64,000 nucleotides of DNA. Source: Hyposmocoma kahamanoa (taxonomy: Eukaryota; Arthropoda; Insecta; Lepidoptera; Cosmopterigidae). Below the pieces are notes generated by a model, which saw nothing but the letters and a program-made list of their open reading frames with translations, ran no database searches and was not told the origin of the DNA. The translations under genes were made by a program, and so were the position numbers. Of this stretch, positions 20,191-31,131 are shown one piece after another (position 1 is the first letter of the stretch; each line of letters opens with the position of its first letter). Location: NCBI RefSeq assembly GCF_003589595.1, contig NW_020653856.1, forward strand, positions 2,771,226 to 2,835,225. Reading direction: 5' to 3'.

Positions 20191-21293
20191 TAGTGTTTCT
20201 ATTTTCTCAATGTCCCTTTTCATCGGATGTCCGAATATAAATTTCCAAGCCTATTAAATTTAAAATCTATAATAATTTGAATTTCGAACACCGTACTTTA
20301 ATGTTTTGTTTTGATTTCCGTGTGAACTATATAGAGCCGTAAAACTATTTCCCTGGTTTTAATAACATTTTCTCCATGTCAATAAGCAAGTTAACAACAA
20401 TACAAAGTAAATAAAGTGTGCTTCTTTTACATAAGTAACTAAAAATGAATATTTTTCCAGTTATTAATCATTTCAATTCAGTCCGATGAAACATTTGATC
20501 GTCGACTGAAAGACTTTTTGTTGGATAATGCGTATTATTCCACTGAAGAATATAGGGACATGGTCTTGTAATATATGTATGTTGTAATTTATAGATTATT
20601 AGGTATAGATATTATTTTACAGAAATGAATAAATTACATAAACTTTATGCATACAATTATTATGTTGACATAATTATTATTATATTATTTAATATGTTCC
20701 TACATTATTTCACATAACTACATTGACTATGTTAAAATTACGTAGTACAAAACTTGTACTGGATATTTGTAATTTTTTGAAATATAACATTTATTACTAT
20801 TTGTAATGATTCTTGTAATACAATATATTGTATATAATAATGTAAAGTTTACAAGATAATAAAATAAATCTAAATCTAAATCTAAATCCGTATCTGAATG
20901 CATTTCTTCATCTGACATAGCTATGTTAGTATGTTCAAAAGGAAGTGATTTATCTTTTTTATCATATCTATCTTTACTGTTCTGATTGAAACACCACAAG
21001 CTACAGAAACACGTCTTTTGATATTTTGAGAATAACCATTGTTGTCATTCTTGGATGTATCTAGTTTTTTGTAAAAAATACAATTACACGCTGTAAATTA
21101 TCTGTTGTGCCTGTGACTTTAGCGGCTTTTCTTCCATTGCTTAATAAATGAAAAATGTAATAGCAACTCTATATACTTCCAAGTCGACTGAAAGCGTCCC
21201 GTTTGTACCAAAGGCAAAGGGCAATTGAATAAAACGCGACGACAACCGAAACACGAAGTTTGCCAAGGGACATTGAGAAAATAGAAGCACTGG
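20191..21293 (-). mobile_element. Tc1-like inverted-repeat transposon, decayed
   Basis: Terminal inverted repeats of about 28 bp (20191-20218 and 21265-21293), both containing TTCTATTTTCTCAATGTCCC, bound 1.1 kb; TA lies just outside each end (20189-20190 and 21294-21295). Near the right end the minus strand has SQNIKRRVSVACGVSIRT, a helix-turn-helix-like N-terminus seen in IS630/Tc1-type transposases. No DDE catalytic block is visible. A LINE tail (20455-20890) is inserted inside. Confidence 0.6.
20455..20890 (+). mobile_element. LINE 3' fragment with AAATCT tail
   Basis: Starts in an open stretch SDETFDRRLKDFLLDNAYYS followed by TEEY and a stop at about 20571, which fits the C-terminal 'FKxxLKxxLLxxxYYSxxEF' tail of Jockey/CR1-like LINEs. 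It ends in AATAAAATAAATC and a short (AAATCT)n array, a typical LINE tail. Nested in the Tc1-like element. Confidence 0.55.
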
Positions 21294-21299
21294 TACGTA

Positions 21300-21840
21300 A
21301 GTATTCAAATCCCATGGCGGTCAACGTTAAAAAATTAAGAAACTGACAATTATAGATATCAGTCTAGGTTACATACTAATTAGTCATTTAAATATGATTT
21401 TATTTTCACACTTCGACAGGCCTTTAGCAAAATTTGAAATGCTTAATGAATTTATTTTATTCAAATTCGTAATTGTGATATTTGAACTCTGAAGACGCTA
21501 AAGAATTATTCCAACAATTACTTCGCCATTGTTCTTTTATAACTTTTCTATTTAGGCATAAAACAATTATCACCTAATTTCGTGCCTAAAATCTTTAAGC
21601 CACTCTACTGGAAACACGTAAGTTTACAGATGTAGCCTTATTACACCAAAGGTGTGAGCTGTGTCTCGTGTCAAACTCGTTCTATCATAAGAGACTACTT
21701 AAGAAAAAAAAACAATGGAACTGTCTTAAGCCTCAATTACTGTCAGAACCGATGTCGCCAAAACTCACACGTTCTTCATTTGAAACGCTACAAAATCTTG
21801 ATATTGATTGGACGTAGTTTCAAATATAAAAAGAAATAAC
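21300..21840. other. No recognisable gene
   Basis: AT-rich; nothing recognised up to the left duplication of the next PLE. Confidence 0.4.
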
Positions 21841-21851
21841 ACATTCTGGAT

Positions 21852-22894
21852 TTCGAGTTCTTAGGTTTTCGCGATTGTTACACATAGGAAATGAAACTGT
21901 TTTTCCGGATTTAAATCGCGTATATTTGTTTTTTCAAACAAACCGACGTTTCGGGCCCTTTACAGGTCCCATTGTCACGCATATAAAGCAAGTCTTACAT
22001 GCGAATAAGTTGAAGATTCCACGCCAATGGTGCAGGCCCCGTGTGAAACCACCAACAGTCGAGCGAAGACCTGCCATCTTACTTTACGTAAGAGATGTTA
22101 CAGACAAGATCGGAAGAGTCCTCAGGCGCGCATCTACCAAGACCTATTTCAAGCCCCTGAGGAAGATTTCTCAGTTTCTGATACCCGTAAAATGTAACAT
22201 CCCCTTACAGGATGCAGGAGTTTCCAAGCTTGACTGTGAGTGCGGTCTCTCTTATATTGGACAAACAAAACGAAGTATTTGTACCCGCGTCAAAGAACAA
22301 ATAGCTGATGTCAAACACAGTCGCGTAAACAAGTCTGCAGTCTGCGAGCATATCATGGATAAACCTACACATTCAATGAAGTTTGATAAACCCCAGGTCC
22401 TTGCAAAAGAAGTCCGTTACCTAACCAGGATGCTGCGAGAGGCCATTGAAATTAAAAAACATCCTAATTTCAACAGGGAAGATGGTTTCTCCGTACCACC
22501 AGTTTGGGATCCAGTATTTCCTCTAATGAAAAATCTCAAACAGACATAAGACTGCAGTACTAATTAATATGTTTTAAATTGTTCTAATTTCTATTATTAA
22601 TTAATAATAAATTGAACTTAAGAAAAATTCATTCAATAAACTAATTTGTAAAACTTAATGTAGCGTAAATTGGAATGTTTTCTTTGTAAAATTAAAAATA
22701 AGGTATTTAATTAATAACTGTTGTAACTATAGTAAAAAAATAGGGTGGTTTGCATCAATATTAGACATAACTGGTTGAAGACTGTACCACCTCAGTCAAC
22801 CGTGACCATGGGACCTGTAAAGGGCCCGGAACGCCGGTTTGTTTGAAAAAACAAATATACGCAATTTAAATCCGGAAAAACAGTTTCATTTCCT
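21852..22894 (+). mobile_element. Penelope-like element, internally deleted, 11-bp duplication
   Basis: Perfect target-site duplication ACATTCTGGAT at 21841-21851 and 22895-22905. The left terminal repeat has the long tail (TCGAGTTCTTAGGTTTTCGC); the right one is its inverse without the tail, ending ...GTTTCATTTCCT. The left repeat is joined directly to the RT-endonuclease linker (HIKQVLHAN), so the RT is deleted. The 3' untranslated part (22550-22790) is the reference for the other copies. Confidence 0.9.
21875..22549 (+). CDS. GIY-YIG endonuclease domain of a Penelope-like element (RT deleted)
   Basis: An uninterrupted 224-residue frame, the longest in the window. Residues 1-33 are translated terminal repeat, so the true element start is lost and this start is only the first ATG. 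Residues 36-120 are the linker after the RT. Residues 121-205 hold the PLE GIY-YIG domain: CEC at 121-123, YIG at 127-129, TKR at 131-133, Arg138 in TRVKEQ, CEH at 157-159 and EAIEIKKHPN at 189-198. In most relatives EQ (141-142) is EH. In intact PLEs this endonuclease nicks target DNA to prime reverse transcription. Without the RT it could not move itself. Whether it is transcribed cannot be seen. Confidence 0.85.
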   Translation: MLHIGNETVFPDLNRVYLFFQTNRRFGPFTGPIVTHIKQVLHANKLKIPRQWCRPRVKPPTVERRPAILLYVRDVTDKIGRVLRRASTKTYFKPLRKISQFLIPVKCNIPLQDAGVSKLDCECGLSYIGQTKRSICTRVKEQIADVKHSRVNKSAVCEHIMDKPTHSMKFDKPQVLAKEVRYLTRMLREAIEIKKHPNFNREDGFSVPPVWDPVFPLMKNLKQT

Positions 22895-22905
22895 ACATTC
22901 TGGAT

Positions 22906-23840
22906 GGTTAATTAAATTTAAATTTGAATTTAAGTTGACATACCGTTCCAAGTTCAATACCATCAATACCTATTATTATAGGTTCCGACGTTTTGATATT
23001 ATATTGAAATTTCAATCAATGTGCTGCCATCTAGCCGTTCATTGCTGAACGACGACGAATTGGAGTTATTAATTTAGTCCTCTAAAAAAGAAACGACCAC
23101 ATTGCAGGGGTATAAGCTTTACTTTCGTTTCTTGTAATAAACAAATTATTTCGTTGAACAGAAAATTAAATATAAATAAGACTTCGATGATAGGAAATAC
23201 CACCACAGGTGATATTTTTGGTGCGCCAATCATTTTTGCACTCCAAGACAATAGAATAAGTCATAGCGAAAATAGCGGCCTGAGCTCATATAGGTCTTTC
23301 CAGGCCTATAATCGGCACGCGTCAGCCGCTGACCAACCACATCTACTGTATTTATTGTTCTGTCTAAGAGACATTCATACTTATAAACTTAGACAATTGT
23401 TTTTCTAATTAAGCCAATGAAGTGCAGTATTGGGTTTGTTTTTGTGAAAAATTGTTCAAGTAAGGTTAATTGTTTATGTTGTTGCATCCCTTTTCCCGTT
23501 TGTCGGTTACCCGCCAGTTTTGTGTTCCAAAGATTAACCAATTGAGAAAATTTAGAACCGTGAAACATGGCATGGTTTTATATATATTTTTACCAACAAT
23601 TTTTTCCGGATCTTAGGCAGGTTGATTGAAAATGCAAAAAATGCTTCGTTGACCTGTTTCATCGTATTACTTTGTGATACGAAGAAAAAACAAAAATTGA
23701 ATTTTAGAGTGTCATAATGCGAGATTCACCTATATGTATTCCAGGAGTTGTGAATCTTTTTCTACTACATGCAGGTTTCTTCGCAATGTTTTTTTTTACC
23801 ATTAGCGAGTGGTAATTCTTACTAAACAATCGTCATCACC
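22906..23840. other. Spacer, trace of a known repeat
   Basis: No gene recognised. At 23765-23800, ATGCAGGTTTC then GCAATGTTTTTTTTTACC resembles the CATGCAGGTTTCATCACGAT block of the repeat at 27105-27330. Confidence 0.4.
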
Positions 23841-24029
23841 ATGCGCGTCTTACTCGGTATAGAACTTCGAATTTCAAAATCCAAAGACGTACAAGATCAA
23901 GAACATAATATATTGTCGCGTCGGTGTCTTATAGAAAGAACGAAAGTGCCTAAAAGCATGTTAGTAGTTTTTAAAATATTTGCGACCGGTTTTAAATTCA
24001 ATTTTAAACGAAATCCTCCATCGGGCGCT

Positions 24030-24370
24030 AGTTTTAGTAAATATTCCATGCGTGCTGGAACCTCCAGACCTCAGTCGATCAGATGGGAAAAGGCCCGACG
24101 GAATGACTCTGGTGCCGTGGGAGAGGGGTAGGTGTCTCTTGTGGGATGCGATATATGTTAGCACTTTTGCAGCTTCGCATCTCAGTGGCACAGTAACTTC
24201 AGCTGGTGCAGCTGCTGAGTCCGATGCGAAAATGTTTGTAGCGGAAATCGGGCGACGGTTAAGAGAGTGGAGATGACTCTCGCGCCGGGTTGTTCTTGGT
24301 GCAAAGATATCCATTGCCATACAGCGATGATGCGGCAAACGTAATGAATGGGCACTTTAGCGCCGGGATT
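24030..24370 (+). pseudogene. Transposon-associated ORF remnant (RPDG-type)
   Basis: One frame reads IPCVLEPPDLSRSDGKRPDG, MTLVPWERGRCLLWD, FAASHLSGT and later EIGRRLREW, then a stop at 24274; a shifted frame continues with LVQRY and NVMNGHF. I recognise this block from repeated ORFs in insect and cnidarian genomes, where it lies at the C-terminus of reverse-transcriptase-bearing elements. The RPDG with downstream WD recalls PD-(D/E)XK-like nucleases, but that is inference. Frameshifted, and no RT is seen upstream. Confidence 0.55.
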
Positions 24371-24767
24371 AGTCTGGGGCGGGCTTTTTGACGAGTGTGA
24401 GCATTGAGCCAGGTAATTTTTAATTTCTTGATTTATGTAAATTATTTGTTACTCATGATTATACTATGTTAAAATAATAAATAACACTTTTTCAAATATC
24501 AGGTGAAAAAAAAAATATTTAAAAATTTTTAAACTTACTACTACTTACCAGAATTAAATTTTAAAACAGGTCGTCAATACTTTAAAACAGTCGTTAAAAC
24601 CTGAAACAAGCTTTCTACAAAATGTTTTTCGAATTGGCGCTTTCGCCCTTTTTACAAAACACCGACGAAATGTCGAAAATGTCGAAAAACGAAATGATCA
24701 GGTGACCGAAGTTCAAATGACACTAGGCGTGACATATTGTGAAGAGTGATGATTTCTCTTAAATGAT

Positions 24768-25022
24768 ATTAAGTGGTGGAACGAACAAATCTTGCGGCTG
24801 ATAATAAGCGACACGTCTATTCATAGCAGTAGTGTCACCCAGAGATTTCAATCGCAGAGATCTAAGGGGCACTGCCAATGCGCCTGTCACCTTGAGACAT
24901 AAGTTGACAAGACTAATATGCCAGTAAATTTCACCAGCACCTTTACCATTTCAAAGTGGAACACAGTAACACTCACATTACTGCTTGCGGCAGAAAAAGG
25001 TGACGTGGCAGTACTTCCTTAC
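24768..25022 (-). repeat. SINE-like repeat (family S2)
   Basis: Nearly full-length, diverged minus-strand S2 copy including GACATAAGTTGACAAG and CTGCTTGCGGCAGAAA. Confidence 0.7.
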
Positions 25023-25024
25023 TA

Positions 25025-25450
25025 CAGGCAGTATTTTGGATTTATAGCTAAATTTGTTTGGTCAAATTTTGCTTGTTCACTATGACAGCCTTGAAACCAA
25101 ATATCTTAAGGGAAATGATCATATCACTAATTTGAGTAGATTATCGCACACACTAATAGCCCAGCACTAAGAAGACCCTGAATCGGGGATGCCATGGACA
25201 CACACACAGCCACAAATTATAACCAACCTCACCAGAAAAATGAATGTTTACGATACAAATATATTTATCGGCCTAGGAATCGAACCCTAATCTGCATACT
25301 CTCGAGCGCATTAGTTTTTTTAGGTATTTTCGATTTTGAATGTGATGTATCTATTACGTAGTAATTATTAAGTAATATGTGATTGTCATAGTTGTTGTCG
25401 ACGAAACATCACTAGAAACCGCGCTAGATGTTTATTTCTAAGGATAATTG
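25025..25450. repeat. Composite repeat P, copy 1, with SINE inside
   Basis: Parallel to 29390-29840: shared left block (AAATTTGTTTGG, AATCATATCACT-type, GATTAACTCACAC-type), an S1 SINE on the minus strand (25141-25310), then a family R end (GTAATTATTAAGTAATATGTG) and GGATAATTGGAAAGCA. The SINE occupies the same place in both copies. Confidence 0.6.
25141..25310 (-). repeat. tRNA-type SINE (family S1), old
   Basis: Diverged S1 copy; GGAATCGAACC marks the B box. Part of composite repeat P. Confidence 0.7.
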
Positions 25451-27100
25451 GAAAGCATATGTAAAGTTGGGCTATGAAGGATGATGATGCCCTCATAAAG
25501 ATTAGACCTATCGACCTCACAATTGAAAAACAACCTCTCTCCGATTAGACTAATATCGCTCTTATTTCATTACATTACACAAAACTAAACAAATGAACAC
25601 GATCTCACTGGATATCAGTCATACGAAGAAGGCATCGAAAAAGGTCACAACAACAACAACACAGTCTTTTGTTGCGACACATGTTTTTCTTTACGTAGTC
25701 ATCTATACCGAAGTACCTGTAAAAGCTAATGCAAAACATCAAGTAACGTAAACAATATCACAAGCGGCTCTTGTGTAACCCTTTTCGACAATGGGTAGAA
25801 ACAAAAGACTCGTCTCAATAGTTACATTGATAATTATATTAACGGGGGGCAACACGTACGATCATGATAGATATGACTAGAGACACGACGCGAATTTATA
25901 GAGCGAACGTGTAGGGAAACATAGGGCGATCTCGGTGTACATACCAACTACAAGGAAGATTTACACGAAAAAGATTCAAGGAATATCACTCAAAAGTTTT
26001 TTCCCTTTGGTAGGAGAAACTAAGCAGGCCCGAGTAAGTCTCTGGAAAGAGATACCCCACGGGTCACTCATCCCGCGGTCGAAACACCTCCCCTGGGCAT
26101 GATCTACCTTGGCAAATTTGGAGTCCCTAAATAGGCTGCGGATCTAAGTCCGAATCAAGAAGTACATGCGCGGGAGGGATTACAGCTCGGATAGCATGGC
26201 ACATCTTTTGTCCCTACACCTGCACACGCGAGGACCTTTACAACGCCACTGATAATGCTATCTCAGTCGCTAAGTACTGGTCCTCACAAATATAAACGTC
26301 AGAGTCGAGACGCCAAGAAGAAGACTCAAAACTGAACAGAAAGATCGATGGTGGCAGTACTTTTCTGGACGAGTTTTTTTAGTGGAACGATGACGATGAT
26401 CACAGCTTTGTTTGGATAGAATCTTAGGTGAACAGCGTGCGGTTAGGTATTAATGTGGTGATAGTGCTTGTTTGTCAATGTAGCGTGGGGTGTTGCATGC
26501 AGTAAATACCAACCGCCTGCAGTTCCTATGAATTATCTAATAGTGTAGCCTTACAACCGAACGGTGTGTAGCCTAACCTAACCATAAATCAAAAGAGCCA
26601 AGACTTAAGCCTTGCAACCGAACGAATACATAACGACCGACTTACTTTCGGTTGAAGTAACAAATTATATTCAACTCGCTAACTTTTTATAACCTACAAA
26701 CAGTCACCACAAAGACAAAAATAAAACAAATCTCCTGACAATGAAACGTAATGGAAGAACCCGCAAAGGGTAATCAGCATATTCGGGAACCCCATTTTCC
26801 TCGTGCTCATCTAATCGGACCGCATCACATTACCATTCTCACTTATTAGGTACCATCCCCGCCCTATCATGGGTCGACCAACCCCTGACTTACACAGGTT
26901 GCACGTTGGATACTCACATTTATCTATAAGCTTAACATTTTATACACAAATATTAATGGCATGGACATATTTTAAATTAAACGGCAGAACAATGACATAA
27001 TCGATCAAATGTGTTGGTAGTACAAAATGAAAAAAATAGATGGCGTTTATTTAATAAGACGGTAACGTAAAAGCCAGTGCTATTCAGTAGTTGAAGACAC
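25451..27100. other. 1.6-kb stretch without recognised features
   Basis: No coding frame I can support. Short (CAA)n near 25648-25660. Two CCTAA-type pentamers at about 26570-26582 recall the insect telomere motif but are too short to matter. A GC-richer part, 26030-26330, may be old repeat. Confidence 0.4.
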
Positions 27101-27104
27101 GCTC

Positions 27105-27330
27105 ATCATCATCAACACATTTATACGTCCCACTGCTGGGCACGGGTCTCCTCTCTTCGACATGCAGGTTTCATCACGATGTTTTCCTTTACCGAAAGAC
27201 TCTTAGTAAATTTCAAATTAAATTTCGTACATAAATTCGGAGAAATTTAGAGGTGCGAGTCTGGATTCGAACCCACGGCCTCTACTTGAGAGGTGGTCGG
27301 TCAAACCATTAGGCTACCACGGCTTCTTGT
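27105..27330 (-). repeat. tRNA-type SINE, ATC-rich family
   Basis: CATCATCATCAACACATTTA and CCCACTGCTGGGCAC precede a segment whose minus strand has an A-box-like GGTAGCCTAATGG and the B box GGTTCGAATCC. This layout is common in moth genomes. Confidence 0.65.
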
Positions 27331-27478
27331 CAAGAAGATACGCTACTACATACTACAACATCAGTTTTTGTCTGTTTATCTGTGAGTTTGTGCACGCTAA
27401 TCTCCACAATGGCTGACCCAGTTTAGATGTCGTTTAAACTTCCGCAATGTAACGCCTGAATCTATTAATTAAAAACGC

Positions 27479-27694
27479 AAACCACCACCAAAAACAGTGT
27501 CTCACTCTTCGGCCGAGCGTCGAGAAGTCAACAGCCCCTGAGGATTCCTCGTGGAGAGGCGAAAAGCGTATTGGGTATATTTTTGGTGGTGGTTTGTGAC
27601 TGTAACTGCGCTTGTGTTATTTATTTTATTAAATTTATGCGGAGAGAGGGTGGAATAATTAACTTGCATGAAAAAATATTCAACACAAGCGCAG
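27479..27694. repeat. Two adjacent inverted-repeat pairs
   Basis: Arms AAACCACCACCAAAAA (27479-27494) and its inverse (27580-27595) enclose about 85 bp. Immediately downstream, CTGCGCTTGTGTT (27606-27618) and its inverse (27682-27694) enclose about 63 bp. Both are perfect. Could be a foldback element or the two halves of a decayed LTR. Confidence 0.55.
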
Positions 27695-27754
27695 CTATTT
27701 TGCACGATTTAACCTTCATTGGGTTCGCGGAGTAGTATATTAATTTACTTCCAT

Positions 27755-27910
27755 TTTTAACCGACTTCAAAAAAGGAGGAGGTTCTCAATTCGTCTGTAT
27801 GTTTTTTTTTGTATGTATGTTAGGCGATAACTCCAGTATTTGTGAACCGATTTTCATGATTCTTTTTTTGTTGGAAAGGGGGTACTTCCATAGTGGTCCC
27901 ATTTCATTTT
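27755..27910 (+). repeat. Interspersed repeat family Z
   Basis: Copy with ACCGACTTCAAAAAAGGAGG and AGGCGATAACTCCAGTATTT; probably the canonical start of the family. Confidence 0.6.
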
Positions 27911-28467
27911 GAAGAACATCATCCACCTCGAAGGGTAGCTGTTCACGCATGAAGATTCATTTTTATAAATAGCGCCTAACTTTAATTTAGGAGCAATTGC
28001 TTTAATGGTTGATTTTGCTATTTCTCAAATTCAAGGCGTTTTTCTCTCAATATACTTTGAGAAGTGAGAACCGATTTTTATTATCTCCAGTGTCAAGTCC
28101 TGTATAGTGGCGATCTAGGGGATATTTTTATGTTATATAATGCTATTGTTATTTAAATTGGCTGATAAATAAAAAAATATATATTAATTTTAAAGTATGT
28201 CTCATGCGCATAAATTGGATATACGTCACGTATACATTAATTCAAGATGGCTGTACGTCCAATACTGTATACAAGAAAACATTACCGTGACGAATATACA
28301 TAGGTGCGTAATAACCAACAGAGTTTCCTTTTTATATATTAGTAAGTAGAATAGGCAAGCTATACATGATTAGCGATGATCCCTTTGTTGTAGACCATTT
28401 GTTCAGAATTATTGTAATAATTATTTATTACAAAGCTTTAAAATTTCGTTTTACTAAAGTAAACGAT

Positions 28468-28690
28468 TCTTTTATGGATGTATACGTTTTTACAATAAGA
28501 TTCCGGATCATATGTTAAGATTACCATTTCCTAAGTTTAAAACTTACATCAAAAGTATTTTAATTGAAAAATTATATTACAAAATTGTAGACTACGTGTT
28601 AGATAAAGATGTATGGAAAGATAATATGCGTCTAGATTCCACACAAATATTATTTAAAATGTATTCTATAGCATTTAAGTTTATTTGAAA
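28468..28690 (+). pseudogene. LINE C-terminal remnant
   Basis: One frame reads FYNKIPDHMLRLPFPKFKTY, IKSILIEKLYYKIVDYVLD and a stop. This is the 'FYNKLP...FK..LK..L..YY...D/EFL' tail of Jockey/CR1-like LINE polyproteins. Only the tail survives. Confidence 0.6.
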
Positions 28691-29389
28691 AGAGCAATTC
28701 CCTAGAGTTTCTTGCTCATTCTTCTATGAGAAGTCAGCAGAGTGAACGAGCTGTAGCTTAAAAAAAAGATGTTTTCAAATGTAAAAATATTACCTATGGA
28801 ATAAATGATTATTTGACGTTGACTAATTTAGAATATGTAGATAAATATTTCTTTAAAAAAAATAAAAAACAAATATTTAGCAAAATATAACCTAACAAAC
28901 TTTATGTCCTCAACAAAGAACAAATCAACTGTCTAAGTTGATGTTAATTGTGTCAAAAGAACAATGTCCGATAGAGAACATAGGCGGATACTGAAAAATA
29001 GCTTTGGCTTCATTTTTTTCATTAACTTAGTAATAGAAATCAAAGTTATACATATTATGTGATTTCCTATAAACATATGTGTTTGATGATTAAAATTCTA
29101 TTTAATTTAATTTTAATAACAATTAGGAACTTAAAGAACCTTGTCCTAATAAATCGCGACAACACAAAAAACAAAGAATGTAATAGATATGTTCCAACCG
29201 TCTTTCAAAATAAGACAAAAGTCATATAATAGCCGTAATCAGTCCCATATGTTACAAATTACCATTTGTTACCGAGCTCGGGTCAGGTGTTACAAATTTA
29301 TGTCGCCCATTCATTGTACGCTATTTGGAGCCGGACGCATACCATTTGGGGAAGCCTAGGTATAAGACACCTATATCATATTATAATGT
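28691..29389. other. No recognisable gene
   Basis: AT-rich downstream of the LINE remnant; probably its untranslated end and spacer. Confidence 0.35.
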
Positions 29390-29840
29390 CTTTGGGAGGT
29401 TAGTTAATTGGACTTGTTACTGGATTTGTTTGGAAAAACGTTGTTCCTATACTATATCAACCTCGAGATCAAATCTCTTAAGGAAAATTATGATATCACT
29501 GATTTGAATAGATTAACTCACACCTTTTAATGCACACACTCATAGCTAAGGCGCTGCATCACGGGTACCATGGGCACACACATAGACAACCACAAAGTAC
29601 ACCCAAACTCTCTAGAGAAATTAATGTAGGCCATATAAATATTTTTCCCACTCTGGGGACTCTGCGTAGTGAGCGCCTGGTGCCATTAGTTAGATTTAGT
29701 AGGTTATTGTATCGAAGATATTGTCGATTTTGTATGAGAGTAAGTTTTGTGTGATAGTTATACCTGTTAAGTAATCTGTGACTATAATCTTGTCTAAAAA
29801 TCGCGTTAAATGTTTCTTTTTTAGGATAATTGCAAAGCAC
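29390..29840. repeat. Composite repeat P, copy 2, with SINE inside
   Basis: Same order as 25025-25450: left block with AAATCTCTTAAGGAAAATTA, S1 SINE (minus, 29518-29665), family R end with GTAGTGAGCGCCTGGTG, then AGGATAATTGCAAAGCA. Confidence 0.6.
29518..29665 (-). repeat. tRNA-type SINE (family S1), head missing
   Basis: S1 body from CACACACTCATAGC to GAGAAATTAATGTAGGCCAT; the tRNA head is largely gone. Confidence 0.7.
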
Positions 29841-30159
29841 ACTTGATCACTATCACGATATTAAACGACAATGTGACAGATGATAGTACCCGCAAATCCA
29901 AAAAAATCCTGCTCGCTTTACTTTGGTCATAAATAACCTTAAATCGTAATTTTCGGGAAACACAGATGTCGGTAGCGTATTCCTTTCTTTGCCACATGTA
30001 TTTGGAAGGAGGAAGCAAAGAATTTCGTACGAATGGGTGACAAAAGCAATAGAAATTGCGTCGCGGATTGAATCATTTATTATAATTAATTCCTGGAAAC
30101 AACCAAATACTCATTTTGTGTAATTTAAGACAGCATAAAACTACCCACACAAACTTCAT

Positions 30160-30195
30160 TAAATATCATGACGTTTTTATTATCATGATATTATT
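30160..30195. repeat. Small palindrome
   Basis: AATATCATGA (30162-30171) and its inverse (30183-30192) around an 11-nt loop. Confidence 0.5.
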
Positions 30196-30248
30196 ATATT
30201 CTTTGTGAAAATATTCCATTAAATTTCTTCGATTTGAACGGAGCGGAC

Positions 30249-30330
30249 TTGGTCTCTAGCTCAGTTGATAAGAGCGGTAGCCCCGGTGTGGCAACAGATG
30301 CTGGTTCGAGTCTTTGAATCAATAAAAATT
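30249..30330 (+). repeat. tRNA-like relic
   Basis: TAGCTCAGTTGATAAGAGC is a good A-box/D-arm and GGTTCGAGTCT a good B box, 44 bp downstream. The acceptor arm does not close, so this is a tRNA-derived repeat or pseudogene rather than a gene. Confidence 0.45.
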
Positions 30331-30921
30331 ACCCACGCAATATTTAGACAGTGCATATAAATGTCATTTACACAAAGTTTCAATTGTGATTAATGTGTTT
30401 GCAAAGCTAACCGAGTATTTGTTTGTCCAGAGCATTAAATGGACATTCAGTATGTTTAGTTGCATTACGTGTTATCTTTCACAACACTATTCCCACACGT
30501 ATTGTATTAGGAAAATTGCCAGATCAACAGATATTTTTGATTCTGTACTTCATATCTTAAGCTGTAACAGGCGTCAATCTCGATCTATCAAAGAGTTCGT
30601 TTCAAAATTTCAATTAACATTTTAGTTTACACTGGTGTTATAGGGATGATGATATGTTATAGGTTTAGAGAAAATCACGCTGAGGCTTACATTCGTTTAA
30701 ATTCACCACACTTCCCTTTATGATAACAAAGGTCCAGAATCTAAAATATAATTCTAACTGTCCTGTTTAAATGGCAGACACTGTAAAATGTAACAAGAGC
30801 AACCGTAATCTTCATAAAGATTTTTCATTCCCAACGCAGTAGATTATAATTTTAACAAGCTCAAAAATGTGTTATTTTGCAAAGGATGTACGCCCAATTT
30901 ATATTTACAGCTGGGTAAGTT

Positions 30922-30985
30922 AGCAGCAGTAGAACTCCTCGTGAAACCCTTCGTCCAGGGAAGTGCAGCCTCTTTATCTATTACT
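30922..30985 (+). repeat. S2 fragment
   Basis: GCAGTAGAACTCCTCGTGAA and TTCGTCCAGGGAAGTGC, the head of family S2, immediately before the microsatellite. Confidence 0.6.
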
Positions 30986-31002
30986 GACATTACTGACTAT
31001 AT

Positions 31003-31092
31003 GGTGCGTGTGCGTGTGCGTGTGCGTGTGCGTGTGCGTGTGCGTGTGCGNNNNNNNNNNGTGTGCGTGTGCGTGTGCGTGTGCGTGTGCGT

Positions 31093-31123
<31 letters not shown>

Positions 31124-31131
31124 CGTGTGTG
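31003..31131. repeat. GTGTGC microsatellite with 10-N assembly gap
   Basis: (GTGTGC)n then (GT)n; 31051-31060 is N. True length is unknown. Long frames crossing it (Arg-Val, Cys-Val repeats) are artefacts of the repeat. Confidence 0.95.

Noticed and set aside
20450..20571. Host exon with TTTTTCCAG acceptor
   Set aside because: The frame matches the C-terminal tail of LINE proteins and is followed by a LINE-type AAATCT tail.
23961..24338. 125-codon minus-strand frame
   Set aside because: Shadow of the plus-strand RPDG-type remnant, which has recognisable motifs.
26570..26582. Telomeric CCTAA repeats
   Set aside because: Only about two and a half units; expected by chance in AT-rich DNA.
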